Positions 6,060-14,116 of a DNA stretch of 14,168 nt are shown piece after piece; within the stretch, counting starts at the first letter, position 1; each line of letters starts with the position of its first letter. The notes under the pieces were generated by a model. It saw only the letters and a program-made list of their open reading frames with translations, had not been told where the DNA came from and searched no databases. The position numbers were made by a program, and so were the translations under genes. The stretch comes from Bacillota bacterium (lineage in GTDB: Bacteria; Bacillota_I; Bacilli_A; MOL361; Turicibacteraceae). The stretch is from NCBI GenBank assembly GCA_003486705.1, contig DNGE01000031.1:4512-18679 (forward strand), given 5' to 3'.

Positions 6060-7247
6060 ATGTCTAAAATTTTATCAGTCAACGCTGGAAGTTCATCATT
6101 AAAGTTTCAATTATTAGAAATGCCAGCTGAAACAGTTATTACAAAAGGATTAGTAGAACGTATCGGATTTGAAGATGCTGTTTTCAATATTAGCTTCGAA
6201 GATCAAAAAATTGAAAAAGTATTACCAATTTTAGATCATGAAGTAGCAGTAAACTTATTATTAGAATCTTTATTAGAGTTAAACATTGTAGCTAGCTACG
6301 AAGAAATCAACGGTGTTGGACACCGCGTGGTTCACGGTGGAGAAAAATTCGCAACGTCTGTTGTTGTAACAGATGAAGTGTTAGCTGAAATCGAAAGTTT
6401 ATCAGAATTAGCACCTTTACATAACCCAGCTAATGCATTAGGGATTAAAGCGTTCGCTAAAGCTTTACCTCATGCTGTATCTGTTGCTGTATTTGATACT
6501 GCATTCCACCAAACAATGGAAAAAGATGCTTACTTATATCCAGTTTCTTCTGCTTGGTATGAAAAACATGGTGTTCGTAAATATGGTTTCCATGGAACAT
6601 CTCACTTATATGTGTCACAACGTGCAATTGAATTATTAGATATGCCAGCTGAAGAGACTAAAATCATTACAGTTCATATCGGAAACGGTGGTTCATTAGC
6701 AGCTGTTAAAGGTGGAAAATCAGTTGATACATCAATGGGATTCACACCACTTGCTGGAATCATGATGGGAACTCGTTCAGGAGATATTGATCCTGCGATC
6801 TTACCATTCATCATGGAAAAAGAAAACATGACAATCGATGCAGCAGTTAATGCGTTAAATAAACAATCAGGACTTGCTGGTGTTTCTGGATTATCATCAG
6901 ATATGCGCGATATCTTAGGTGCTGTTGAAAAAGGTGATGAAGCAGCGACAATGGCGTTTAACTTATTCCTTAAACGTATTTGCGATTACATCGGATCTTA
7001 CTTTGTATACTTAGGTGGAGCAGATGCAATTGTCTTCACAGCAGGTATCGGAGAAAACTCTTATGAAACTCGCCAAGCAATTTGTGACCGTTTAAGCGGA
7101 TTAGGAATCGTATTAGACAACGAAGCAAATGCTTGCCGTGGAGTTGAAGCGTTAGTTTCAGCACCTGAGTCAAAAGTTAAAGTATTTGCAATTCCTACAA
7201 ATGAAGAATTAGTAATCGCTCGCGATACATTAGAATTCCTTAAATAA
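6060..7247 (+). CDS. ackA: Acetate kinase
   Basis: Makes acetate and ATP from acetyl phosphate and ADP (reversible), the last step of fermentative acetate production. The 395 residues cover the full ASKHA-fold enzyme. Visible signatures are VNAGSSSLKFQL (7-18, with Asn8), GHRVVHGG (87-94, substrate Arg89), FDTAFHQTM (145-153, catalytic Asp146), YGFHGTSH (175-182), HIGNGGSLAAV (206-216), MGTRSGDIDP (236-245, Arg239), FTAGIGENS (326-334) and PTNEE (379-383) with the metal-binding Glu. Nothing essential is missing. GTGGAGG lies 8 nt before the ATG. It is second in the ytxK-ackA operon and ends at a strong terminator. Codon choice is narrow (TTA for Leu, GTT/GTA for Val, few rare codons), unlike ytxK upstream, which suggests high expression. 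Confidence 0.97.
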   Translation: MSKILSVNAGSSSLKFQLLEMPAETVITKGLVERIGFEDAVFNISFEDQKIEKVLPILDHEVAVNLLLESLLELNIVASYEEINGVGHRVVHGGEKFATSVVVTDEVLAEIESLSELAPLHNPANALGIKAFAKALPHAVSVAVFDTAFHQTMEKDAYLYPVSSAWYEKHGVRKYGFHGTSHLYVSQRAIELLDMPAEETKIITVHIGNGGSLAAVKGGKSVDTSMGFTPLAGIMMGTRSGDIDPAILPFIMEKENMTIDAAVNALNKQSGLAGVSGLSSDMRDILGAVEKGDEAATMAFNLFLKRICDYIGSYFVYLGGADAIVFTAGIGENSYETRQAICDRLSGLGIVLDNEANACRGVEALVSAPESKVKVFAIPTNEELVIARDTLEFLK

Positions 7248-7248
7248 T

Positions 7249-7295
7249 AAAAATAAAAAGACGATTTGATTTGCTCAAATCGTCTTTTTATTTTT
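7249..7295 (+). terminator. Long perfect-stem terminator of ytxK-ackA
   Basis: Positions 7249-7269 and 7275-7295 are exact inverted complements (21 bp) around a 5-nt loop TTTGC. The core is AAAAAGACGATTTGA and its complement, flanked by A-rich and T-rich outer arms. It begins 2 nt after the ackA stop. The A-tract/T-tract symmetry would let it act on both strands. Confidence 0.95.
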
Positions 7296-7305
7296 GTTTA
7301 GAATT

Positions 7306-7334
7306 CCACTTCTGCGTAAAGCGCAAGATCTAGA
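7306..7334. repeat. Intergenic element copy B, related to 4843-4875
   Basis: Contains GTAAAGCGCAAGATCTAGA, matching copy A apart from small gaps. Like copy A it sits just after a terminator T-run and upstream of a gene, here nrnA. Confidence 0.4.
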
Positions 7335-7388
7335 GATAAAATAATATGATTTCATAAGGTGTCTAGCCTCATGAGATGACGTAAGATG

Positions 7389-7397
7389 TGGTATAAT
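7389..7397 (+). promoter_or_regulatory. Extended -10 promoter for nrnA
   Basis: TGGTATAAT is a perfect TGnTATAAT extended -10. No good -35 lies 17 bp upstream (TCATGA there), as is common for extended -10 promoters. The start would be near 7404, giving a leader of about 42 nt. Confidence 0.65.
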
Positions 7398-7445
7398 ATG
7401 AAAAAATGACATTTTTTTTGTTAAAGAAGATAGAGGTGTTAATAG

Positions 7446-8405
7446 ATGCTAGAAACTGTTTGGAAAGAAATTGATCAATATGAAAAAATTATTCTTCATC
7501 GTCATGTGAGTCCAGATCCGGATGCGTATGGATCACAATTAGGATTAGCAACTTTAATTAAACATCGCTATCCAAATAAGTTGGTAAAATGTGTTGGGTA
7601 TTCAGAAACATCTCTAAGTTGGATGGGTGTTATGGATGAGGCGAGTGATGCTGATTTTGCAGGTGCTCTAGTGCTTGTAATGGATACAGGTAATGCTAAA
7701 CGAATTGATGATGAACGTTATAAGTCAGGTGCTTATTGTATTAAAATTGATCATCATCCCCCGGTTGAAGATTACGGTGATTTAAATGTCGTGGATACAA
7801 GTTTATCTTCGACATCAGAATTCGTTGTGAATTTATATGAAAAAAATAAAGCAGCGTATGATTTAGAAATGACAAAAGAGGCAGCGACATTACTTTATGC
7901 AGGAATTATTGCTGATAGTGGAAGGTTTTTATATGATAACAGTAGTCAGTCAACGTACGTATGTGTAGCTAATTTATTAGATTATGAAGTTGATCGTGCA
8001 TATGTGCATGAAAATATGTATAAACGAACGTTAAATATGATTCAAGCTCAAGGGTATGTGCTTAGTAACTTCTCAGTGAGTGATCATGGTGTAGCTTATT
8101 TTAAAATGACAAAAGAAGTCCAAGCCATGTATGGATTAACAACAGCAACACGTTCGGCACTTGTCAATGTGTTATCTAATATTGAAGGGATACATGTTTG
8201 GGTTTGTTTCTTTGAAAATGAAGAAAATATTCGTGTCAATATCCGTTCGGGTGGTCCGATTATTAATACCGTGGCTGAAACCTTTGAAGGGGGAGGTCAC
8301 CCTAAGGCATCAGGCGCTATTATTTATGACTGGGACTCATGCGAACACGTTGTAGCTGCACTTGATGTAGCTTGTATTCAATATTTAGAGGCAAAAAAGT
8401 CATAA
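7446..8405 (+). CDS. nrnA: Bifunctional oligoribonuclease / pAp phosphatase NrnA
   Basis: Degrades 2-5-nt RNA fragments and dephosphorylates pAp, a by-product of sulfur and acyl-carrier metabolism. The 319 residues match NrnA (YtqI) in length. The DHH domain carries HRHVSPDPDAYGS (18-30, with metal ligands), LVMDTGN (77-83, Asp80), the name-giving DHH (102-104) in KIDHHP, and ADSGRF (156-161). The C-terminal DHHA1 domain has the RNA-binding RSGG (267-270) and FEGGGHPKASG (280-290). All expected catalytic residues appear present, so it should be active. The ATG at 7446 follows GAGGTG (7433-7438) with 7 nt spacing. It has its own extended -10 promoter and a terminator that overlaps the next promoter. 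It sits upstream of dnaE as I recall from Bacillus. Confidence 0.93.
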   Translation: MLETVWKEIDQYEKIILHRHVSPDPDAYGSQLGLATLIKHRYPNKLVKCVGYSETSLSWMGVMDEASDADFAGALVLVMDTGNAKRIDDERYKSGAYCIKIDHHPPVEDYGDLNVVDTSLSSTSEFVVNLYEKNKAAYDLEMTKEAATLLYAGIIADSGRFLYDNSSQSTYVCVANLLDYEVDRAYVHENMYKRTLNMIQAQGYVLSNFSVSDHGVAYFKMTKEVQAMYGLTTATRSALVNVLSNIEGIHVWVCFFENEENIRVNIRSGGPIINTVAETFEGGGHPKASGAIIYDWDSCEHVVAALDVACIQYLEAKKS

Positions 8406-8420
8406 AATGGATGACTTTAG

Positions 8421-8455
8421 GAAAGACTATTGACGTTTGCCAATAGTCTTTTATT
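8421..8455 (+). terminator. Terminator of nrnA
   Basis: AAAGACTATTG (8422-8432) and CAATAGTCTTT (8441-8451) form a perfect 11-bp stem with an 8-nt loop, followed by a short interrupted T-run (TTTTATT). The weak T-run suggests incomplete termination and some readthrough into dnaE. Confidence 0.8.
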
Positions 8456-8465
8456 CTGTTAAAAT
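8437..8465 (+). promoter_or_regulatory. Promoter of dnaE overlapping the nrnA terminator
   Basis: TTGCCA (8437-8442, five of six matches to TTGACA), a 17-bp spacer, then TAAAAT (8460-8465) preceded by TGT, an extended -10. The -35 box lies in the loop and 3' arm of the nrnA terminator hairpin. The start would be near 8472, followed by AAGGAGG at 8494-8500. Confidence 0.65.
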
Positions 8466-8507
8466 AAAAAACAAATGTTTGATTTCACAAGAGAAGGAGG
8501 CTAGAGA

Positions 8508-11500
8508 ATGGGATTTGTTCAATTGCAAGTTCGGTCTTCATATTCATTATTAAAAAGTACCATTCAAATAAAAGAGTTAATTGATTTTGCAGTTAAAAAT
8601 CAATTCTCAACATTATCACTTGTTGAAGAGGGGAGCTTTCATAGTGGTATAAAGTTTTATTCTGCTTGTTTAAATGCTAATATTAAACCGATTTTTGGCT
8701 TAAGTGTCAATGTGAGTGTGGATTCGTTTCAAGATGTTTGGACGTTAATGGCTAAAAACAATGAGGGGTATGAAGCCTTGATGAAACTAGCAACAGTCGA
8801 CGCTTCAAAATCGTTAACGCATGAAGATATTGTTCCTTTCGCAAAAGATCTCATTTTAATAACGGATGGTGATAAAGGGGTATTGCCGACGTTTGGTTTA
8901 ACTAAAAATGAGAGTGCGGCAACAGACTATGTTCAAACCTATTTAAAAGCTTTTCCACATAAATATATCGGGTTAATCCGTATCGATGAACAAACGTATC
9001 ATAAATCATTAGGACTCATTCAAATTGCCACTAAGCTTAACTTAAATGTCGTGGCTTTAAATGATGTCAGATATCTTCATCAAGAGGGAGCTAAAACTTT
9101 AAATTACTTAAGACTCATTGATGAAAATTCTAGTATTAGTGATGAGCCGCTAATCAATGAAGAACGTTATTATAAAACAGAAGTTCAAATGCGGGAATTA
9201 TTTAGAGATTGTGAAGCAGCCATTGAAGCGACGGTCGCTATTAGTGAACAATGTCAGGTGGTCCTAGAACTTGGCGTGACACGTTTACCTAAATTTCCAA
9301 CAGCTGATGATATTGAGTCGCAAGAATATTTAAGCGCACTCTGTCATAAAGGATTGCATAAACGTTATGGGAAGCAACTGAGTCCGACGCATTATCACCG
9401 TTTAGAGTATGAACTCAGTGTCATTCAAAACATGGGGTTTTCTGATTATTTCTTAATTGTTTGGGATTTTATTAAGTATGCTAAACTGCAAGGTATCTAT
9501 GTGGGGTGTGGCCGTGGTTCTGCAGCGGGATCTTTGGTCGCTTATGTCCTCGGGATTACCAACGTTGATCCGATTAAGTACGATTTATTATTTGAGCGGT
9601 TTTTAAACCCTGAACGCATATCTATGCCAGATATTGACATTGATTTTCAAGATAATAGACGTGATGAAGTTATTCAATATGTGCAAACTAAATATGGTGC
9701 GAATTGCGTCGTTCAGATTGTCACGTTTGGAACCTTTCAAGCGCGTTCGTCATGGCGTGATTTAGCTCGTATACATGAAATTGAGACGACCTTAATTAAT
9801 AAAGTCTCAAGCTATATTACATCTAACCAATCCTTAAGAAGCAGTTACGAACAAAGTTCAGACCTTTCACAATTTTTGGAGCAATACCCCAAATTAAAAT
9901 TTATTTATGAAGAAGCATCTAAAATAGAAGGACTGCCTCGTCATACGTCGATTCACGCAGCCGGTGTTATTATTAGTGAACATGATCTAACAGCATACAC
10001 CGCTTTGATGCCAAGTGGCAATGGATTATATCTTTCTCAATATGAAGCAGAAGACTTAGAAAAGCTAGGTCTGCTTAAAATGGACTTTTTAGGATTAAAA
10101 AACTTAACGATGTTGCAACAAATTGTTAACTTAGTTAAGAAAAATGAAAATCCTACCTTTGATTTATCACAAATTTCATTTGATGATGCTAAAACATATG
10201 AACTCATTGCAAGTGGTCATACGACAGGTGTCTTTCAATTAGAATCAGAAGGAATGAAACACGCGTTAAAGGTTATTAAACCGACCGAATTAGAAGACAT
10301 TATTGCGTGTAATGCGTTATTTAGACCAGGACCAATGGAGAATATTCCAAAGTTTGCAGATATTAAAAATGGTAAAAGTCGGGCAGACTATTATCATGAA
10401 GTGCTCGTTCCTATTTTGAGAAAAACGCACGGTATTATCGTATACCAAGAACAAATCATGCAAATAGCTCATGCCATTGGAGGATATTCTCTCGGTGAAG
10501 CCGACGTATTAAGGCGAGCAGTGAGTAAAAAGAAAGCCGACGTGTTAGTTTCTGAGCAAGAAAAATTTATCACGCGAGCCATTAGTCATGGGTACTCAAA
10601 AGAACTCGCTTCGTTTTTATATGATTTAATATTAAAATTTGCAAACTACGGTTTTAATCGATCACATGCGGTGGCTTATAGTATGATTGCTTATCAGATG
10701 GCCTATTTAAAAACACATTATCCCGCTTACTTTATGACGGTGGCCTTAAGCTCCGTTATCGGAAGTGAATTCCAAACCGCTCTTTATATAAAAGAAGCGC
10801 GAAGTTTTAATCTTTCAATTTTACCGCCTTCGGTTAATCACAGTGAAGTGTATTATTTCGTTGAAAATGGGAATATTAGATTTAGTTTGCTTCCAATTAA
10901 AAATGTGGGGCAAAATATAGCGAAGCAATTAATTGCCGAAAGAAATCATGGACGCTTCGTCTCTTATTTTGATTTTGTTAGTCGCTGTTCAAAATTTATT
11001 AACCAAAAGGTTTTTGAGAGTTTAATAGACGTTGGGGCACTTGATGAGTTTGGTTTAAATCGTAACACCCTGCATCAAAATTTGAAACCAATCTTAGATT
11101 TTTCCAAGTATAATGGTGGCTTATTTGATGCTGATTTTGCTATCATGCCATGTCAGCAAGAGTTAACGAAGTCTGAACTCATGAACCGTGAGAAACAATT
11201 ATTAGGATTTTACCTCAATTCACATCCGATCAAAATGATGTACGATGAAATAAAAAAACAGGATTGGGTTTTACCGAGTACAATACATGAATTAGATGTC
11301 ACGTATGTTAACTGTGTCGGCTATGTTGAAAGACTGAGAGAAATTCGAGATAAAAAAGGAAATCTCATGTGTTTTTTAGAATTATCAGATGAGAATAGTT
11401 CAATTCCAGTCACAATCTTTTCAGATTCATATAAAAAGGAATTTAAGGAATTTTTAGGTAAGGTTATTGTTATAAAAGGACGAATATCAGTAAGGAATGG

Positions 11501-11543
11501 AGAAAAAAATCTCAATTTTAGTAAATTATTAGCGCTTTCATGA
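8508..11543 (+). CDS. dnaE: DNA polymerase III alpha subunit, DnaE type
   Basis: A replicative polymerase subunit. In low-GC Firmicutes with a separate PolC, DnaE extends primers on the lagging strand; PolC is not in this window. Domains: PHP (about 1-230), polymerase palm/thumb with CGRGSAAGSLVAY (334-346), catalytic PDIDIDF (374-380, Asp375 and Asp377) and LLKMDFLGLKNL (third Asp, 526), then SIHAAGVIIS, FRPGPM, the fingers with NYGFNRSHAVAY, a helix-hairpin-helix region (about 800-880) and a C-terminal OB fold (about 925-1005). At 1011 residues it is shorter than the roughly 1,100 of Bacillus DnaE and stops right after the OB fold. The PHP metal-binding HLHxHS sequence is replaced by QLQVRS (5-10), so that site looks dead. 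AAGGAGG lies 7 nt before the ATG. Confidence 0.95.
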   Translation: MGFVQLQVRSSYSLLKSTIQIKELIDFAVKNQFSTLSLVEEGSFHSGIKFYSACLNANIKPIFGLSVNVSVDSFQDVWTLMAKNNEGYEALMKLATVDASKSLTHEDIVPFAKDLILITDGDKGVLPTFGLTKNESAATDYVQTYLKAFPHKYIGLIRIDEQTYHKSLGLIQIATKLNLNVVALNDVRYLHQEGAKTLNYLRLIDENSSISDEPLINEERYYKTEVQMRELFRDCEAAIEATVAISEQCQVVLELGVTRLPKFPTADDIESQEYLSALCHKGLHKRYGKQLSPTHYHRLEYELSVIQNMGFSDYFLIVWDFIKYAKLQGIYVGCGRGSAAGSLVAYVLGITNVDPIKYDLLFERFLNPERISMPDIDIDFQDNRRDEVIQYVQTKYGANCVVQIVTFGTFQARSSWRDLARIHEIETTLINKVSSYITSNQSLRSSYEQSSDLSQFLEQYPKLKFIYEEASKIEGLPRHTSIHAAGVIISEHDLTAYTALMPSGNGLYLSQYEAEDLEKLGLLKMDFLGLKNLTMLQQIVNLVKKNENPTFDLSQISFDDAKTYELIASGHTTGVFQLESEGMKHALKVIKPTELEDIIACNALFRPGPMENIPKFADIKNGKSRADYYHEVLVPILRKTHGIIVYQEQIMQIAHAIGGYSLGEADVLRRAVSKKKADVLVSEQEKFITRAISHGYSKELASFLYDLILKFANYGFNRSHAVAYSMIAYQMAYLKTHYPAYFMTVALSSVIGSEFQTALYIKEARSFNLSILPPSVNHSEVYYFVENGNIRFSLLPIKNVGQNIAKQLIAERNHGRFVSYFDFVSRCSKFINQKVFESLIDVGALDEFGLNRNTLHQNLKPILDFSKYNGGLFDADFAIMPCQQELTKSELMNREKQLLGFYLNSHPIKMMYDEIKKQDWVLPSTIHELDVTYVNCVGYVERLREIRDKKGNLMCFLELSDENSSIPVTIFSDSYKKEFKEFLGKVIVIKGRISVRNGEKNLNFSKLLALS

Positions 11544-11563
11544 GGCATTAAAGTTGGAAATGA

Positions 11564-11592
11564 TTTATAATTGAGAAAAATACTGTTATAAT
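11564..11592 (+). promoter_or_regulatory. Extended -10 promoter for pfkA-pyk
   Basis: TTTATA (11564-11569, four of six matches), a 17-bp spacer, then a perfect TATAAT (11587-11592) preceded by TGT. The start would be near 11599, leaving a leader of about 54 nt. No terminator for dnaE is visible between 11544 and this promoter, so dnaE transcripts may read into pfkA. Confidence 0.7.
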
Positions 11593-11652
11593 AACTTAGG
11601 AATAATCTTTATTTAATTATGAAGACAAAAATTCTAGTGTGAGGTGAACACT

Positions 11653-12612
11653 ATGGTAAAAAGAATCGGTGTGCTTACAAGTGGTGGAGATGCACCAGGT
11701 ATGAACGCAGCCATTCGTGCCGTTGTAAGAGCTGGAATTGCAAATAATCTTGAAGTGTACGGTGTCTATAATGGATATGCTGGATTAGTTAAAGGTGATA
11801 TTCATCAATTAGATAACAGCACTGTTGGTGGGATTATTAATCGTGGAGGAACTTTCTTAGGTTCAGCTCGATTACCAGAATTCAAAAACATTGAAGTTCG
11901 TCAACTTGGTGTAGAGCAGCTTAAAAAACACGGCATTGAAGCTCTAGTTGTCGTTGGTGGCGATGGATCTTACATGGGTGCTAAAAAATTAACTGAAATG
12001 GGTATTAATTGTATTGGGGTTCCTGGTACAATTGACAATGACATTGTTAGTACTGATTTCACAATTGGATTTGACACAGCCTTAAATACAGTTATCGATG
12101 CAATTGATCGATTACGTGATACTTCAGCTTCACACGCTCGTTGTAGTGTAGTTGAAATCATGGGACGTCACTGTGGAGATTTAACCGTATGGGGTTCAAT
12201 CGCTTCTGGTGCAGAAGATTTAATCGTTCCTGAAAAAGGATTAAATATCGATGAAATCGTCTCTCAAATCGAAGAAGGTAAAAAACGCAAGAAAAAACAC
12301 TTTATCGTGCCTTTAGCTGAATTAATGACAGATGCTCATGAATTAGCAAAAGAAATCGAAAAACGCACAGGTGTTGAAACACGTGCAACAGTGTTAGGAC
12401 ACACTCAACGTGGTGGAGCTCCAACAGCAGCTGACCGTGTACTTGCAAGTCGTATGGGTGCCTATGCAGTTGATTTATTATTAGCTGGAGAAGGTGGACG
12501 TTGTGTCGGTATCAAAGCGAACAAATTAGTTCATTTTGATATTTTAGAAGCATTAGATTTACCTCGTGAATTTGATGAAAACTTATACGCATTAGCAAAA
12601 CAATTATCTTAG
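11653..12612 (+). CDS. pfkA: ATP-dependent 6-phosphofructokinase
   Basis: Phosphorylates fructose 6-phosphate to fructose 1,6-bisphosphate, the committed step of glycolysis; usually a homotetramer. I chose ATG 11653 over the upstream in-frame GTG 11644 because that GTG lies inside the ribosome binding site GAGGTGA (11641-11647) and the ATG gives the classic 319 residues. Motifs: TSGGDAPGMNAAIR (9-22, ATP site), GGDGS (102-106), PGTIDND (124-130, catalytic Asp128), IGFDTALNT (138-146), EIMGRHCGDL (168-177), and GHTQRGG (249-255). A basic run KKRKKKH (210-216) lies where the effector-binding residues of allosteric enzymes fall. The following IVPLAEL differs from the common IVVAEG-type strand. 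It forms an operon with pyk 54 nt downstream, with no terminator between them. Biased codons indicate high expression. Confidence 0.97.
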   Translation: MVKRIGVLTSGGDAPGMNAAIRAVVRAGIANNLEVYGVYNGYAGLVKGDIHQLDNSTVGGIINRGGTFLGSARLPEFKNIEVRQLGVEQLKKHGIEALVVVGGDGSYMGAKKLTEMGINCIGVPGTIDNDIVSTDFTIGFDTALNTVIDAIDRLRDTSASHARCSVVEIMGRHCGDLTVWGSIASGAEDLIVPEKGLNIDEIVSQIEEGKKRKKKHFIVPLAELMTDAHELAKEIEKRTGVETRATVLGHTQRGGAPTAADRVLASRMGAYAVDLLLAGEGGRCVGIKANKLVHFDILEALDLPREFDENLYALAKQLS

Positions 12613-12666
12613 TTTTATCTGTGATTAGACTGAGTTAATGTAATATAATCAAAAGGAGTGGCTCAA

Positions 12667-14097
12667 ATGAAACAATTTAAAAACACAAAAATCATTTGTA
12701 CAATTGGTCCAAAATCTGAACCAAAAGAAATGTTAACACAATTAGTAGATGCAGGAATGAACTGTATTCGTTGTAACTTCTCACATGGTGACCATGCAGA
12801 GCAAAAAGCTCGTATGGACATGATCCGTGAAATTAATAAAGAAAAAGGAACTCACGTAGCTGTTTTATTAGATACTAAAGGTCCTGAAATCCGTACTCAC
12901 TTATTCAAAGATGGTGGAGTAACTTTAGAAAAAGGTTCAATCGTACGCGTTTCTATGAACGAAGTAGAAGGAACTTCTGAACGTTTCTCAATCACTTACC
13001 CAGGTTTAATCAACGATGTTGAAGTTGGTGGAACAATCTTAGTTGACGATGGATATGTTGAGTTAACTGTTACAGAAGTTGACCATGCTAACCAAGATAT
13101 CGTATGTGAAGTTAAAAATACTTCATTCGTTAAAAACCGTCGTGGAATTAACGTTCCAGGTGCTAAATTACAAATGGACTTCATCTCTGAAAAAGATCGT
13201 TCAGATATGATCTTCGGATGTGAAATGCAAGTAGATTACATCGCTGCTTCATTCGTTCGTCGTGCAGAAGACGTATTAGCAATCAAAGAAATCTTTGCTG
13301 CTCATAACAACACTCACACTCAAATCATCGCTAAAATCGAAAACCAAGAAGGTGTTGATAACTTAGATGCAATCATCGAAGTTGCTGACGGAATCATGGT
13401 TGCTCGTGGAGATTTAGGGGTAGAAGTACCTGCTGAAGATGTTCCATTAATCCAAAAAGAAATCATTGCTAAATGTAATGCTGCTGGAAAAATCGTTGTA
13501 ACTGCAACTCAAATGTTAGAGTCAATGCAAAAAAATCCACGTCCTACACGTGCTGAAGTATCTGACGTTGCTAATGCTGTATTCGACGGAACAGATGCAA
13601 TCATGTTATCAGGAGAATCTGCTGCTGGGGATTACCCATTAGAATCAGTTCAAATGATGGCTCGTATCGCAACTCGTACAGAAGTTGAATTAGATCACCA
13701 AGAATTAATCGCTCGCGCTATCGCAAGCTCTGAGCGTAACGTTTCATCTGCAATGGGATTAGCTGTAGCTGATACTGTTGAAGATTTAGGTGCTAAAGCA
13801 GTTATCGCTTGCACAACTTCAGGAGCTACTGCTCGTGCAATCTCTAAATACCGTCCATCTGCTCCAGTTGTGGCTGCAACTTCATGTGAAAAAACAGCTA
13901 GTTCTTTAGCATTATACTGGGGAGTTCAACCAGTTGTTGTTGCTGAAACAAACAACACTGATGAATTATTAGCTTCTGCTGCTACTGTAGCTGAAAACTT
14001 CGCTGGATTACAAACAGGAGAAATCGCTGTTGTAACTGCTGGAATTCCTGCAGGTGAAGGAAACACTAACTTAATGAAAATTCACGAAGTTAAGTAA
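12667..14097 (+). CDS. pyk: Pyruvate kinase
   Basis: Transfers phosphate from phosphoenolpyruvate to ADP, yielding pyruvate and ATP. ATG 12667 is preferred to in-frame GTG 12658, which overlaps the AAAAGGAGTG ribosome binding site; this gives 476 residues. Motifs: ICTIGPKS (10-17), IRCNFSHG (34-41, Arg35), LLDTKGPEIRT (67-77), DDGYVEL in the B domain, IIAKIENQEGV (220-230, catalytic Lys223), VARGDLGVE (245-253), VVTATQMLESM (277-287) and a C-terminal regulatory domain ending about residue 476. Bacillus pyruvate kinase has an extra C-terminal domain related to PEP-utilising enzymes (total about 585); it is absent here. The usual Leu in RLNFSHG is Cys36. Second gene of the pfkA-pyk operon, followed by a terminator. 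Strongly biased codon use suggests very high expression. Confidence 0.97.
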   Translation: MKQFKNTKIICTIGPKSEPKEMLTQLVDAGMNCIRCNFSHGDHAEQKARMDMIREINKEKGTHVAVLLDTKGPEIRTHLFKDGGVTLEKGSIVRVSMNEVEGTSERFSITYPGLINDVEVGGTILVDDGYVELTVTEVDHANQDIVCEVKNTSFVKNRRGINVPGAKLQMDFISEKDRSDMIFGCEMQVDYIAASFVRRAEDVLAIKEIFAAHNNTHTQIIAKIENQEGVDNLDAIIEVADGIMVARGDLGVEVPAEDVPLIQKEIIAKCNAAGKIVVTATQMLESMQKNPRPTRAEVSDVANAVFDGTDAIMLSGESAAGDYPLESVQMMARIATRTEVELDHQELIARAIASSERNVSSAMGLAVADTVEDLGAKAVIACTTSGATARAISKYRPSAPVVAATSCEKTASSLALYWGVQPVVVAETNNTDELLASAATVAENFAGLQTGEIAVVTAGIPAGEGNTNLMKIHEVK

Positions 14098-14116
14098 TTA
14101 ACATATGTGATGAGAT

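Noticed and set aside
11566..11571. A second TATAAT before pfkA
   Set aside because: No -35-like sequence lies 16-18 bp upstream and it lacks a TGn extension; the copy at 11587-11592 has both a TGn and a partial -35.
11644..11652. GTG start giving pfkA three extra residues
   Set aside because: The GTG is part of the GAGGTGA ribosome binding site; the ATG at 11653 has proper spacing and gives the canonical 319-residue length.
12644..12649. TATAAT just upstream of pyk as an internal promoter
   Set aside because: Transcription would start around 12656, inside the ribosome binding site (12654-12658), and no -35 box lies at the right distance (GTGATT). Cotranscription with pfkA explains pyk better.
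12658..12666. GTG start giving pyk three extra residues
   Set aside because: The GTG overlaps the AGGAG ribosome binding site of the ATG at 12667.
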